From positions 521,229 through 585,228 of the forward strand of contig JAWKZV010000003.1 of assembly GCA_041395745.1 (NCBI GenBank): a stretch of 64,000 nt of DNA, written 5' to 3'. Under the pieces are notes generated by a model. The model was not told the DNA's origin. It saw only the letters and a list, made by a program, of their open reading frames with translations, and did not search any database. Below, in pieces: positions 1 to 9,433 of this stretch (its first letter is position 1; each line of letters starts with the position of its first letter). The DNA comes from Porticoccus sp041395745. GTDB taxonomy: Bacteria; Pseudomonadota; Gammaproteobacteria; Pseudomonadales; Porticoccaceae. The position numbers were made by a program, and so were the translations under genes.

Positions 1-1013
1 TCTGCCAGCAGCATCGACATCAGCTCACGGCTAAACGCCTCCCGGTCGAAGGGGGAAGGCAAAACCTTGCCGGCACCGGCCTCGGCCACGTAATGTGCGT
101 AGCCACAGACATCTGTTACCAATACCGGCAGTCCGGCCACCACCGCTTCCAGCAACACCGTGCCGGTATTCTCGGCATACGCCGGATGGATCAGCAAATC
201 TGCACCCTGCAGGAAACGGGGCACATCGTCACGACCGGAAAAAAACTGCACTTGCTCTGCAATCCCCAGGCCCTCGGCCTGAGAGCGAAAGCCCGCGGCG
301 TCATCCTGGCCAATCACGAACAGACGGGTGCGCTTGCACAGTGATTCCGGCAGGGATGCCATTCCCTCCAGGCTCCGATCCAGCCCCTTGGTACGAAACC
401 CGGAACCGATCTGCAACAGCAACAGCTGGTCATCAGATAAACCAAATTCGCGGCGAAATTCCGCACGCACCTCGCCCGCATTGGCAGGAGCGCGACGATC
501 CCGGCTGATACCAGGCGGTAGCATGGTCATACGTGAAGGCTCAGTGCCGTAGTAGCGCTCGAACAACGCCTGCTGCACAGGCGAGATCATCAGGATTTCC
601 ACCGACTCACCGGGCGCAAAGACCGCCCGTTCATAGTGGGAAAAATGCCGGTAGCGGGGCGTCAGTCGATACCACCAGGGCCGCAGGTGACGGGATTTGT
701 GCTCGAAACAGGGGTCGGCGCAGTAATAGATATCCAGTCCCGGCATTTTATTGAAGCCCACCACAGCATCCACCGGGGCTCGGTGTAAACGCCGTGCGAG
801 CCACCGGGAAAACTTGCGGTACTTGGCTGGACCTCCCGCTGCCTTCAGGGGAACCACCACAACCTCCAGCCAATCAGGGCGCTCTCCCTCCCAACTCAGG
901 GTATAGGCACTGACCCGATGGCCGCGATCCACACACGCCCTGGCGATGCGCAGGAAATCCCTCTGTAAACCGCCGTAGGGGAAATACTTGTACAGGCAAA
1001 AGGCCAGTTTCAC
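1..1013 (-). CDS. waaG: LPS core glucosyltransferase I (WaaG/RfaG), 3' end outside window
   Basis: GT4-family glycosyltransferase that adds a glucose-type sugar to the heptose region of the LPS inner core at the cytoplasmic face of the inner membrane. The reverse-strand translation starts MKLAFCLYKYFPYGGLQRD, the characteristic WaaG N-terminus, and continues into a Rossmann-type C-terminal half with a donor-binding stretch around HPAYAENTGTVLLEAV. It starts with GTG at 1013, overlapping the TGA of waaC (GTGA), so the two are translationally coupled. The last codons and stop lie beyond position 1. The order waaF-waaC-waaG matches Pseudomonas. Confidence 0.9.
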   Translation of the reverse strand, partial: MKLAFCLYKYFPYGGLQRDFLRIARACVDRGHRVSAYTLSWEGERPDWLEVVVVPLKAAGGPAKYRKFSRWLARRLHRAPVDAVVGFNKMPGLDIYYCADPCFEHKSRHLRPWWYRLTPRYRHFSHYERAVFAPGESVEILMISPVQQALFERYYGTEPSRMTMLPPGISRDRRAPANAGEVRAEFRREFGLSDDQLLLLQIGSGFRTKGLDRSLEGMASLPESLCKRTRLFVIGQDDAAGFRSQAEGLGIAEQVQFFSGRDDVPRFLQGADLLIHPAYAENTGTVLLEAVVAGLPVLVTDVCGYAHYVAEAGAGKVLPSPFDREAFSRELMSMLLA

Positions 1014-2044
1014 TGCTGCCCCCCTTGTGCTCTGCCTGAGCTCTCCAGTAGAGCCATCAGCTCATCAAACACCCTTTGCGCGGACAGCTCATCAAAGCAG
1101 GGGGGATATGCTCCCGGAGGCAGATCGTAACGACATCGCCGCTCCATACAGGGGGAGCAGTGATAGCCGGATTGCAGGAAATGCTGATTCTCACCGTAAA
1201 ACCCGGTCAATGCTGCATTGGTAGGCCCGAATAGCGCCACAGTGGGCGTCGACACCGCCGCAGCCAGATGTCCTAGCCCGGTGTCCACGGACACACAACC
1301 TGTTGCGCTGGCCAGCAACTTAGCCAGTTGCGTCAGCGACAGCCGCGGCAACACCTCAGCGCCGCTGGCAGCAGCAATACGCTCGGCCCGCTGCCGCTCT
1401 TCGTCGTTGCCCCAGGGCAGCTGCGGCCGCAACCCGGCATCGGTCAACAATCTTGCCAGAGCCTGCCAGGAGTCTTCCGGCCAGTGCTTGGAAGCCCAGG
1501 TAGTGCCGTGTAACAACACCACTACGGGCTGTCGCTGACCATCGAAACTCAGGTTGTAACGGCCTTTGCCCTCTCCCAGCTCATAACCCAGCGCTGCGGC
1601 AAACAACTGTCGGGTGCGCTCTACTGCATGTTGCCCCTTGGCCACGTGAAGGGGGTGTTGATAGAAGCGGGATGCCATCGGCTCCCGGGCGGATTGCTTA
1701 TCCAGTCCATAGCGGACCCCCCGGGCATAGCGGGTCAACCAGGCGCTCTTCAGCAACCCCTGGGCATCGATTACCGCGTCGTAGCTGTGGGTTCCGATAC
1801 GGCGCTTGAAATCCTGCCACTGACCACTGCGCCAGGCCTGCCAGGGATGTTTGCGCCAACGGCGCACCGCCACCGAGATAACCCGATCCACGGCAGGGTG
1901 CCAGCCGGGCACCTCGGAAAAGGCTTCTTCCACCACCCAATCAAAGCGAATGCCGGGGATGGCCGCCGCCGCGTCGGTAAGGGCCGGAAGGGTGTGGATG
2001 ACGTCCCCCAATGAGGAGGTTTTGACCACCAGCACTCGCGGCAT
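1010..2044 (-). CDS. waaC: LPS heptosyltransferase I (WaaC)
   Basis: GT9-family enzyme that transfers the first L-glycero-D-manno-heptose from ADP-heptose to Kdo2-lipid A. The 344-residue protein has the N-terminal SSLGDVIHTLPAL motif (residues 10-22) and the DTGLGHLAAA motif (about 255-263) of the ADP-heptose-binding C-terminal domain. A cysteine cluster (CSPC...C, about 296-304) lies near the C-terminus. The ATG at 2044 sits in a TGATG overlap with the waaF stop. The operon reads ilvE-waaF-waaC-waaG on the minus strand. Confidence 0.93.
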   Translation of the reverse strand: MPRVLVVKTSSLGDVIHTLPALTDAAAAIPGIRFDWVVEEAFSEVPGWHPAVDRVISVAVRRWRKHPWQAWRSGQWQDFKRRIGTHSYDAVIDAQGLLKSAWLTRYARGVRYGLDKQSAREPMASRFYQHPLHVAKGQHAVERTRQLFAAALGYELGEGKGRYNLSFDGQRQPVVVLLHGTTWASKHWPEDSWQALARLLTDAGLRPQLPWGNDEERQRAERIAAASGAEVLPRLSLTQLAKLLASATGCVSVDTGLGHLAAAVSTPTVALFGPTNAALTGFYGENQHFLQSGYHCSPCMERRCRYDLPPGAYPPCFDELSAQRVFDELMALLESSGRAQGGQQ

Positions 2045-3096
2045 CAGTGGACGATCCGCTCAGGGGAAGCGACCAGTTTGTCCAGCGCATCAATCACCAG
2101 CGCCGGAGACAGGTCGTTAAGGCATTTCATGTGACCTTTGGGGCACTCCCGCTGGAAGCACGGGCCGCAGTCTACAGGAATGGAGAGAATCGCCACCCGC
2201 TCGTTGAGGGGCGGAGTAAAACCCGGCGAAGTGGAACCGTACACCACCACCAGCGGACGGTTCAGGGCTGCAGAGATATGCATCAGGCCTGAATCGTTGC
2301 TGACCACCGCGTCGCACACCGACAGCAGATCGATGGCATCCTCCAGCTTGGTGACCCCGGCCAGGTTGTGGCAGTGCTGACGCTGCTGTTCCGGCAGGGC
2401 CGCAATAATGTCTTCCGCCACCTGGCGATCTTTCTCAGATCCCAGCAACCACACCTGCCAACCCTGCGCCAGCTGGTGCGCGGCGACTGCGGCGTAGTGG
2501 CGCTCGGGCCAGCGTTTGGCGGGACCAAATTCTGCTCCGGGGCAAAGAGCGAGAATTTTCCGCTCACTGCCCAGGCCAAATTGCTGTCGCAATCCCGGCA
2601 CCCTGCCACCATCGGCGTGCAGGTCGGGGATCGGCAGTTTCTCCGGCAGTTTTGCTCCGGGCGGGAATGCCAGGGCGTCAAAGCGCTGCACCATCAGCGG
2701 ATAACGCTCTTCATCCAGCAGGCGGATATCATTGACCAGCACATAGCGAAACTCGCCCTTCCAGCCAGTGCGCTCGGGAATACCGGCAAACCAGGGAATC
2801 AATGCGGATTTAAGTGAATTGGGCAACAGGATGGCCTGGTCGTAACGCTCGGCTTTCAGGGTCCGCCCAATCTGGCGGCGCAGCGACCACATCAGGCTAC
2901 CGTGCCCCACCGGCATATCGATGGCCCTGTGAACCTGCGGCATACGCGCCAGCAGCGGGCGACTCCACGCGGGAGCCAAAACATCAATTCGACAATCCGG
3001 ATGTTGCTGCTTGAGCAGGATAAACAGGGACTGAGCCATCACCATGTCCCCCACCCAGGAGGGACCGATGATGAGAATCTTCTTGCCAGCGGCCAT
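2044..3096 (-). CDS. waaF: LPS heptosyltransferase II (WaaF)
   Basis: GT9 enzyme that adds the second heptose to the LPS inner core. I chose ATG at 3096 (350 aa, MAAGKKILIIGPSWVGDMV), which has a GGGAG ribosome-binding site five bases upstream; the frame extends 16 codons further upstream without support. Motifs: GPSWVGDMVMAQ at the N-terminus, NDSGLMHISAAL in the nucleotide-sugar domain, and a C-terminal cysteine-rich CGPC...C segment like that of its neighbour WaaC. It is 24 bases downstream of ilvE and overlaps waaC by one base. Confidence 0.93.
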   Translation of the reverse strand: MAAGKKILIIGPSWVGDMVMAQSLFILLKQQHPDCRIDVLAPAWSRPLLARMPQVHRAIDMPVGHGSLMWSLRRQIGRTLKAERYDQAILLPNSLKSALIPWFAGIPERTGWKGEFRYVLVNDIRLLDEERYPLMVQRFDALAFPPGAKLPEKLPIPDLHADGGRVPGLRQQFGLGSERKILALCPGAEFGPAKRWPERHYAAVAAHQLAQGWQVWLLGSEKDRQVAEDIIAALPEQQRQHCHNLAGVTKLEDAIDLLSVCDAVVSNDSGLMHISAALNRPLVVVYGSTSPGFTPPLNERVAILSIPVDCGPCFQRECPKGHMKCLNDLSPALVIDALDKLVASPERIVH

Positions 3097-3119
3097 GAAA
3101 TCTCCCGGCAAGCCGGGTC

Positions 3120-4049
3120 TTACAGACTCACCGGAGCCAGCCACTCGCCGTGGTCGGAACGGCGACCACGCACCAGGTCAAAGTAGGTGGACTGCATCTG
3201 CTCGGTGATAGGCCCACGAGCGCCACTGCCGATCTCGCGACCGTCCAGTTCGCGAATTGGCAACACTTCTGCTGCAGTACCGGTGAAAAACGCCTCATCC
3301 GCCACGTACACTTCATCGCGGGTGATACGCTTTTCCACCACCTTGTAACCGGCCTCGGCAGCCAGTTGCATCACCGTCTTGCGGGTGATGCCATCCAGGC
3401 ACGAGGTCAGTTCCGGGGTGTAGAGCACCTTGTCGCGCACCACAAAAATATTCTCGCCGCTGCCCTCGGCCACATAGCCTTCAGGGTCCAGCAGCAGTGC
3501 CTCGTCACAGCCGCAATCCAGTGCCTCGCGCAGCGCCAGCATGGAATTGATGTAGTTGCCGTTGGCCTTGGCCTTGGTCATGGCGATATTGACGTGGTGA
3601 CGGGTGTAGGAGGAGGTGCGGATGCGAATCCCTTTCTCCAGTGACTCAGGGCTCATGTAGGACGGCCAGGTCCAGGCGGCGACAATCACATGTGTTTGCA
3701 ACGTGTCAGCACGCAGTCCCATACCCTCGGAGCCGAGAAATGCCATGGGACGCAAGTAGGCGGCATGCAGATTATTTTCACGCACCACCTGCTTCTGCGC
3801 TTCGTTCAGCTGCTCCTTGCTGTAAGGCATTTTCATGCCCATGATCTTGGCGGAACGGAACAGGCGATCGGTGTGATCCTGCAAACGGAAGATGGCAGCG
3901 CCCCGATCCGGGGTCTCGTAGGCACGCACACCCTCGAACACGCCCATACCGTAATGCAGCGTGTGAGTCAGCACGTGGACCTGGGCATCGCGCCAGGGAA
4001 CCATTTCACCATCGAACCAAATGTAGCCATCGCGATCGGCAAATGACAT
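3120..4049 (-). CDS. ilvE: Branched-chain amino acid aminotransferase (IlvE)
   Basis: PLP-dependent class IV aminotransferase performing the last step of Val, Leu and Ile synthesis. The chosen ATG at 4049 (309 aa, MSFADRDGYIWFDGEMVPW) has AGGAGA upstream; the open frame extends 16 codons further without similarity. The PLP lysine lies in the TKAKANGNYINS region. The phosphate-binding EGSGENIFVV and the GTAAEVLPIREL segment are present. It precedes waaF and follows glnE, the order seen in Pseudomonas. Confidence 0.95.
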   Translation of the reverse strand: MSFADRDGYIWFDGEMVPWRDAQVHVLTHTLHYGMGVFEGVRAYETPDRGAAIFRLQDHTDRLFRSAKIMGMKMPYSKEQLNEAQKQVVRENNLHAAYLRPMAFLGSEGMGLRADTLQTHVIVAAWTWPSYMSPESLEKGIRIRTSSYTRHHVNIAMTKAKANGNYINSMLALREALDCGCDEALLLDPEGYVAEGSGENIFVVRDKVLYTPELTSCLDGITRKTVMQLAAEAGYKVVEKRITRDEVYVADEAFFTGTAAEVLPIRELDGREIGSGARGPITEQMQSTYFDLVRGRRSDHGEWLAPVSL

Positions 4050-4103
4050 CGAACGTCTCCTGAAAAAACACTGGCCTGAAGAAAACTCTCCAGGCATTCA
4101 AAT

Positions 4104-7001
4104 CTACCCCAGCAGCCTTTGCCAGGCCGCCTTGACCAGCTCGCGCTCGGCGGCAAATTCCGCCGCGGGAACGACTCCTGTGGCCTGCTGCAACTGCAGG
4201 CGATGTCCGGCGGAGCGGTATTTCTTATAGGCACTGATCAGACATTGGGCATCGTCACCGGAAATAACACCGCTCTCCTCAAGGGTTTCGAGGATGCGAA
4301 TATTGTCGCTCCAGCGGGTTAAACCGGGGATTTCGTGGGACCAGGCCAAGACTGCAAATTGAACCATAAATTCGATGTCGACGATACCACCGGCATCTTG
4401 CTTGAGGTGGAATATTTCCGGCTCCGAACCCGCTGCAACCGCCGTCCCCAGATGTTTTCGCATCTTTTCACGCATTTCGACCACTGCAGCTTTCAGCTCG
4501 TCCCGGTCCCGCTGGTTGCACAGCACCCGCTCGCGAATGGCCGCAAACTCGTTAGCCAGCTCTTCCGCTCCGGCAATGGCTCTGGCCCTGACCAGCGCCT
4601 GGTGCTCCCACACCCAGGCTTCACCCATCTGGTATTTCTCAAACGAGGCCAGGGAAGACACCAGCATCCCGGAATTTCCCGAGGGCCGGAGGCGCATATC
4701 CACCTCGTAGAGGTCCCCCGAAGGCAGGCGGGCGGTGAGGATATGAATGATGCGCTGTCCCAGCCGGGCAAAGAACGATCCGCTGTCTATCGGCTTGTCA
4801 CCGTCAGTTGGCTTGGCCGCATCCGCGTTGTGCAGGAACACCAGATCCAGATCGGAACCGTGGCCAAGCTCCAGCCCACCCAGCTTGCCGTAACCCACGA
4901 TCAGGAAACCGGCGTCACTGCCATCAGCAGTTTTCGGCACACCATGGCGCTCCACCATCTGATCCCAGGCCATCTCCAGCACGTGCTCGAGAATGGCTTC
5001 AGCCAACCAGGTGAGGTAATCGCTCACTTTCATCAGAGGCAATATTTCTTCAATTTCACAGGCAGCCACATGCAGGCCATGTGAGCGCTGGAAGTAACGC
5101 AGAACTTCCATCTGCGCCTCCAGATCCTCGCCGGGAACTCTCAGCAACTGCTGGCGCAGCTCATCGGAGAGGGCATCCCGATCCGGCAGGGTCAGCAACG
5201 TGCGACTGTCCAGCAACTCATCCAGCAGGGCCGGGTAGCGCACCAGCTGATCCGCCACCCAGGAGCTGGCTGCAAACAGCTTCACGGTGGTTTGCAATGC
5301 CAGGGGGTTCTCCCGCAACAGCACAAGATAGGCGCTGCGCCGCGCCACTGCTTCCACCAGCTTCAGCACCCGGCCAAGGGTTTCGGCAGCATTGGCCACG
5401 CCAGCACAGGCCTGAATGACCAGGGGCATCAGACTGTCCAGGCGCACCCGAGTGTCACTGGCCATCGCCTGCACAGCACGGCTGTCCCGCAGAGCAACCA
5501 GCAACATCGACGCCTCATCCGACTGAGCGTAGCCGAGTGATGCCAGCGCCTCCGGCATCACCCCCTCGCTGTCGGCGCTCTCCCAGATACAACTGGCGAG
5601 CCGATGGGCCTCGGTTTCCGGTGAATCATCCGTCCGGCGCTCTTCTGCGACCACATCCTCGAACAACCTGTGAATCCGCTCGCGATGTTCATCCAGGCGG
5701 GCGACAAAAGCGGCCCAGTCTTCAAACCCCATCAGCGCTGCGACGCGCCGCTGACCGGACTCGTCTGCGGGCAGCAACTGGGTCTGTTTGTCCTGCCAGC
5801 CCTGCACCACGTGCTCGACGTCGCGGAGGAAACGGTAGCCCTCGTACAATGCCTCGGTATGCTCCCGGGGCAACAACCCCTCGGAGGCCAGCAGCGGTAA
5901 TACGTCCTTGAGTGCCGGGGTCTGAAAACGACTGTCACGACCTCCGCGGATAATCTGAAAGGCCTGGGCGACAAATTCCACCTCGCGAATACCCCCGGCA
6001 CCGCGTTTCACGTCCCCGGAAATACCCTTGCGCTGCACTTCGCGGTTGATCAGCGCCTTCATACTGCGCAGGGACTCGAAGGCACTGAAATCGATGTACT
6101 TGCGGTAGGTAAATGGTCGCAGCATGGCCATCAACTCGGCGCCAGCCTGGCGATCGCCCGCGACGACCCGGGCCTTGATCATCGCGTAGCGCTCCCAATC
6201 CCGCCCCTGGGTCTGGTAGTACTCTTCCAGGGCATCGAAATTGAGCACCAGCGCGCCACTCTGCCCGTAGGGCCGCAAGCGCATGTCCACCCTGAACACA
6301 AAGCCGTCAGCGGTGCGGGCATCCAGGGCCTTGATCAGTCTCTGCCCCAAGCGGACAAAAAACTCCTGGTTGCTCAGGCTGCGCTTCCCCCCAACCGTTT
6401 CGCCCGCTTCTGGGTAGGCAAAAATGAGGTCGATATCGGAGGAAACATTCAATTCCCAGGCGCCCAGCTTGCCCATGCCGAGAATCACCAACTGCTGGGG
6501 CTCACCCTGGCGATTTACCGGCGTACCCCAATCCTGGCAGGCGCGGGGATACAGGTAGTCTAGGGTGCATTGCAACACCGACTCGGCCAGTGCCGTCATA
6601 TCCGCAGTTGTCTCTTCCAGCTGGGCGGCGCGGGTCAGGTCCCGCCAGACGATGCGCACCATCTCCCGGTTGCGAAAGTGCCGCAGCGCACGCAGCAACT
6701 CGTCCTCAGAGGTCACCGTATCAAGAAACTGGTTGAGCCGCCGGCTGAAATCATCCGCAGCAATCGATGCCCCCAGATCACCGGATTGCACCAATTGCTG
6801 GAACATGGCCGGCTGGCCGATACAGGTAGCGGCGACAAACTCACTGCCACTCCACGCTCTGGCAATGGAGTCAGCAAAGGCACTGCCACTCAGCGCGGCG
6901 GCCAACCATTCGGCTTGTTCCGCAGCTGCCCGGCTGTTGAATTGGGAAAGTCGTTGTTGCCATTGTTCCAACATCTCGGTAGGCAACGGAAGTGCATTCA
7001 T
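4104..7001 (-). CDS. glnE: Bifunctional glutamine synthetase adenylyltransferase/deadenylase (GlnE)
   Basis: Controls glutamine synthetase by adding and removing AMP in response to PII and glutamine. The 965-residue protein from ATG 7001 (MNALPLPTEMLEQW; a purine-rich GAGAGAA lies upstream) has two nucleotidyltransferase domains. The N-terminal deadenylase has GMGKLGAWELN...SSDIDLIF at about residues 175-194. The C-terminal adenylyltransferase has VGYGKLGGLELGHGSDLDLV at about 700. Both keep the GS-type metal-binding aspartates. Length is normal for the family. It is followed by ilvE after a 54-base gap. Confidence 0.95.
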   Translation of the reverse strand: MNALPLPTEMLEQWQQRLSQFNSRAAAEQAEWLAAALSGSAFADSIARAWSGSEFVAATCIGQPAMFQQLVQSGDLGASIAADDFSRRLNQFLDTVTSEDELLRALRHFRNREMVRIVWRDLTRAAQLEETTADMTALAESVLQCTLDYLYPRACQDWGTPVNRQGEPQQLVILGMGKLGAWELNVSSDIDLIFAYPEAGETVGGKRSLSNQEFFVRLGQRLIKALDARTADGFVFRVDMRLRPYGQSGALVLNFDALEEYYQTQGRDWERYAMIKARVVAGDRQAGAELMAMLRPFTYRKYIDFSAFESLRSMKALINREVQRKGISGDVKRGAGGIREVEFVAQAFQIIRGGRDSRFQTPALKDVLPLLASEGLLPREHTEALYEGYRFLRDVEHVVQGWQDKQTQLLPADESGQRRVAALMGFEDWAAFVARLDEHRERIHRLFEDVVAEERRTDDSPETEAHRLASCIWESADSEGVMPEALASLGYAQSDEASMLLVALRDSRAVQAMASDTRVRLDSLMPLVIQACAGVANAAETLGRVLKLVEAVARRSAYLVLLRENPLALQTTVKLFAASSWVADQLVRYPALLDELLDSRTLLTLPDRDALSDELRQQLLRVPGEDLEAQMEVLRYFQRSHGLHVAACEIEEILPLMKVSDYLTWLAEAILEHVLEMAWDQMVERHGVPKTADGSDAGFLIVGYGKLGGLELGHGSDLDLVFLHNADAAKPTDGDKPIDSGSFFARLGQRIIHILTARLPSGDLYEVDMRLRPSGNSGMLVSSLASFEKYQMGEAWVWEHQALVRARAIAGAEELANEFAAIRERVLCNQRDRDELKAAVVEMREKMRKHLGTAVAAGSEPEIFHLKQDAGGIVDIEFMVQFAVLAWSHEIPGLTRWSDNIRILETLEESGVISGDDAQCLISAYKKYRSAGHRLQLQQATGVVPAAEFAAERELVKAAWQRLLG

Positions 7002-7082
7002 GGAGTTCTCTCGGTCGAATAAAACAGCGTCTAGCGCTGCCAATTATTGTTATTGCAAATCAGGCTGGAGCGAAATCAGCCT

Positions 7083-8858
7083 TTATTTTCCGGAAGCCGG
7101 AGCCACCCTGAGCACCTCTTCCACCGAAGTGGTGCCCGCCCCCACTTTCTGGGCGCCACTGAGGCGCAAGGTACGCATCCCCTCCTTCATCGCCTGCAAT
7201 CTCAGGACTGAAGTATCGGTATCTGCCGTGATCAAAGGTCGGATGCTCTCCGTAACAGGCAAAATCTCGTAGATTCCCTGCCGCCCCATATAACCGGTGT
7301 TGCGGCATTCCAGGCACCCCACCGGGCGGTAGATCTGCTCTGGTGATTTCACTTTCCAGGGTCTCACCAGGGTCTCCCAATCGGCCGCGTTCACCGGCAC
7401 TGCTTCCTTGCAATGGGGGCAAAGAGTGCGCACCAGGCGCTGCGCCATGACACCATTCAGGGTCACCTTGATCAGGTGCGCGGGAACCCCCAGATCCAGC
7501 AGCCGGGTAATGGCGGTGGGGGCATCGTTGGTGTGCAATGTGGACAGCACCAAGTGGCCGGTCAGTGCCGCCTGGATAGCCATTTCGGCGGTTTCCAGGT
7601 CGCGAATCTCGCCCACCATGATGATGTCCGGGTCCTGGCGCATCAGGGTGCGGATACCGGCGGCAAAATCGAAGTCAATCTTGGGCTGCACCTGGCTCTG
7701 ATTGAAGCTGTCCTCCACCATTTCGATCGGGTCTTCGACGGTGCTGACATTGACGTCCTCGGTGGCCAGCTCCTTGAGAGTGGAGTACAGGGTGGTGGTC
7801 TTACCAGAACCAGTGGGGCCGGTTACCAGCACAATGCCGTGGGGCCGCCCCGTCATTTCACGCCAGCGTTTCAGGTCGTCGCCATTCAGTCCCAGTTCGC
7901 CAAACCCCCTCAACAGCACATCGGGATCGAAAATCCGCATTACCAGTTTTTCGCCGAAGGCGGTCGGCAGGGTGGACAGCCTCAGTTCCACCTCGTTGCC
8001 CTCGGGCGTGACCGTTTTCACCCGGCCGTCCTGAGGGCGACGTTTTTCCGCCACATTCATACGGCCGAGAATTTTCAGGCGGCTGGTGACCGCAGTCATT
8101 ACCGCATCCGGCAGCTCGTAGACCTGGTGCAGCACACCATCGATGCGAAAGCGGATTTTGCCCTTCTCCCGCCTCGGCTCCAGGTGAATGTCACTGGCCC
8201 GCTGGTCAAATGCGTATTGCAGTAACCAGTCGACGATATTAATGATGTGCTGATCCTGGGCATCCGGGTCTTTCAGGGAACCAATCTGCAACAGCTGCTC
8301 GAAATTGGTCACCGCCGAGCGGTTCTTGCCGGCAATGCCTTTGGCGCCGAACACGGAATTCGCTAGGGAATAGAATTCCAGGGTGTACTTGCCGATATCC
8401 ACCGGGTTTGCTACCACCCTGCGAATCGGTTTGCGAGTGGTCTGCTTGAGGTCGGAAAGCCAGGTCGTCATAAACGGCTGGGACGTGGCAATCACCAGTT
8501 CGTCACCACCCGCATCAATACAGAGAATGTTGTGGCGTCGCGCGAACTGGAATGACATCACCCCGGTGACCGCCGTGACATTGACCTTGAGAGGATCAAT
8601 GTGGGCCACTTCAAGGCCCGCCTTACCCGCCATCCAGCGGGTAAGCTCTTCAATGGAGAGCTGCCTACCCGGTTCGGCCCGGTTCTGTGGACGCTGCCCG
8701 GCAATATAGGCCAGAGGGTGCAGCAGGGATTGCTCTCGACTGCGCTGACTGCCAGCAATGACGTTGGCATCCTGACGCGTCAACAACCCATCGGCCACCA
8801 TGTCATTGAGCACATTACTCAAATCCAGTTGGCGCTCTGCCACTTCCCCTACAGCCAT
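7083..8858 (-). CDS. GspE/PulE/PilB-family secretion ATPase (orphan)
   Basis: Type II secretion/type IV pilus assembly ATPase family. Counting from GTG 8864, motifs are: Walker A GPTGSGKT (about 349-356), Asp box and Walker B with RQDPDIIMVGEIRD (about 409-422), His box HLVLSTLHT, and the zinc-binding CPHC (482-485) and CLEC (517-520) pairs typical of GspE. An N-terminal GspE_N-like region (about 60-160) precedes the core. ATG 8858 is preferred over GTG 8864 because AGGTG sits just upstream. No pilin, secretin or GspF-like gene is adjacent, so the system it powers cannot be named. Confidence 0.85.
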   Translation of the reverse strand: MAVGEVAERQLDLSNVLNDMVADGLLTRQDANVIAGSQRSREQSLLHPLAYIAGQRPQNRAEPGRQLSIEELTRWMAGKAGLEVAHIDPLKVNVTAVTGVMSFQFARRHNILCIDAGGDELVIATSQPFMTTWLSDLKQTTRKPIRRVVANPVDIGKYTLEFYSLANSVFGAKGIAGKNRSAVTNFEQLLQIGSLKDPDAQDQHIINIVDWLLQYAFDQRASDIHLEPRREKGKIRFRIDGVLHQVYELPDAVMTAVTSRLKILGRMNVAEKRRPQDGRVKTVTPEGNEVELRLSTLPTAFGEKLVMRIFDPDVLLRGFGELGLNGDDLKRWREMTGRPHGIVLVTGPTGSGKTTTLYSTLKELATEDVNVSTVEDPIEMVEDSFNQSQVQPKIDFDFAAGIRTLMRQDPDIIMVGEIRDLETAEMAIQAALTGHLVLSTLHTNDAPTAITRLLDLGVPAHLIKVTLNGVMAQRLVRTLCPHCKEAVPVNAADWETLVRPWKVKSPEQIYRPVGCLECRNTGYMGRQGIYEILPVTESIRPLITADTDTSVLRLQAMKEGMRTLRLSGAQKVGAGTTSVEEVLRVAPASGK

Positions 8859-9091
8859 AATCACCTACCCGAGATGCCTTTCCCAACATGATCCGAGTAT
8901 GAACGCTCCCGATGGCAGCGACAATGTCTCGACTCTGCTTGCATCTCAATGAACATATTCAACGCTCAAACAGTCCGTCTTGCGCAATAAACTCTCCGAC
9001 AAACGGCAATGCCGGTGGTTATTTTATGACCTACTATCTAGTTGTCCGGGCTAAAAAACCAGTTACAACGTCATGTTTCCAGGAGGTTTTC

Positions 9092-9328
9092 ATGTCTGCC
9101 AGACACGGCGAAAAAGAGGTAACACATTTTCGCTCTGAGCGAATCCTTTGCACCAATGGCAAATGGTATTTTGCTATACGGGAAAAAACCGAACTGATTG
9201 GACCGTTTGAAACAAAAGCACACGCGAAGAAAGCCGCAGCCGCCTACACCGAGGATGTTCTTTCCGGTCAGTCAGAAATCAACACCATGTCGCATCAATA
9301 CCAGCTCAGGGCCTACTCCCTGAAATAA
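9092..9328 (+). CDS. Small conserved hypothetical protein (DUF6316-like)
   Basis: A 78-residue soluble basic protein starting at ATG 9092 with a near-perfect AGGAGG ribosome-binding site. The sequence is MSARHGEKEVTHFRSERI followed by a compact TNGKWYFAIREK...GPFETKAHAKKA segment. This resembles the SPOR-like or 'fill-the-gap' small proteins annotated DUF6316 in marine gammaproteobacteria. The family assignment is from memory and not certain. It stands alone between the divergent gspE-like gene and argE. No function can be assigned. The frame is open upstream to 8912, but the strong ribosome-binding site decides the start. Confidence 0.7.
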   Translation: MSARHGEKEVTHFRSERILCTNGKWYFAIREKTELIGPFETKAHAKKAAAAYTEDVLSGQSEINTMSHQYQLRAYSLK

Positions 9329-9433
9329 TCCCCTACACCACTCTATGTACCAGAATGAGCTCAAGGCCTCGTCAGCCAAGAGCTCTACGGTAAGAACGAT
9401 TGCTTTTTTAACCCTTCCCCGTACACTCAGGCC

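Noticed and set aside
7413..8225. 270-codon plus-strand frame opposite the GspE-like gene
   Set aside because: A shadow of a well-conserved ATPase on the other strand with no recognisable domain.
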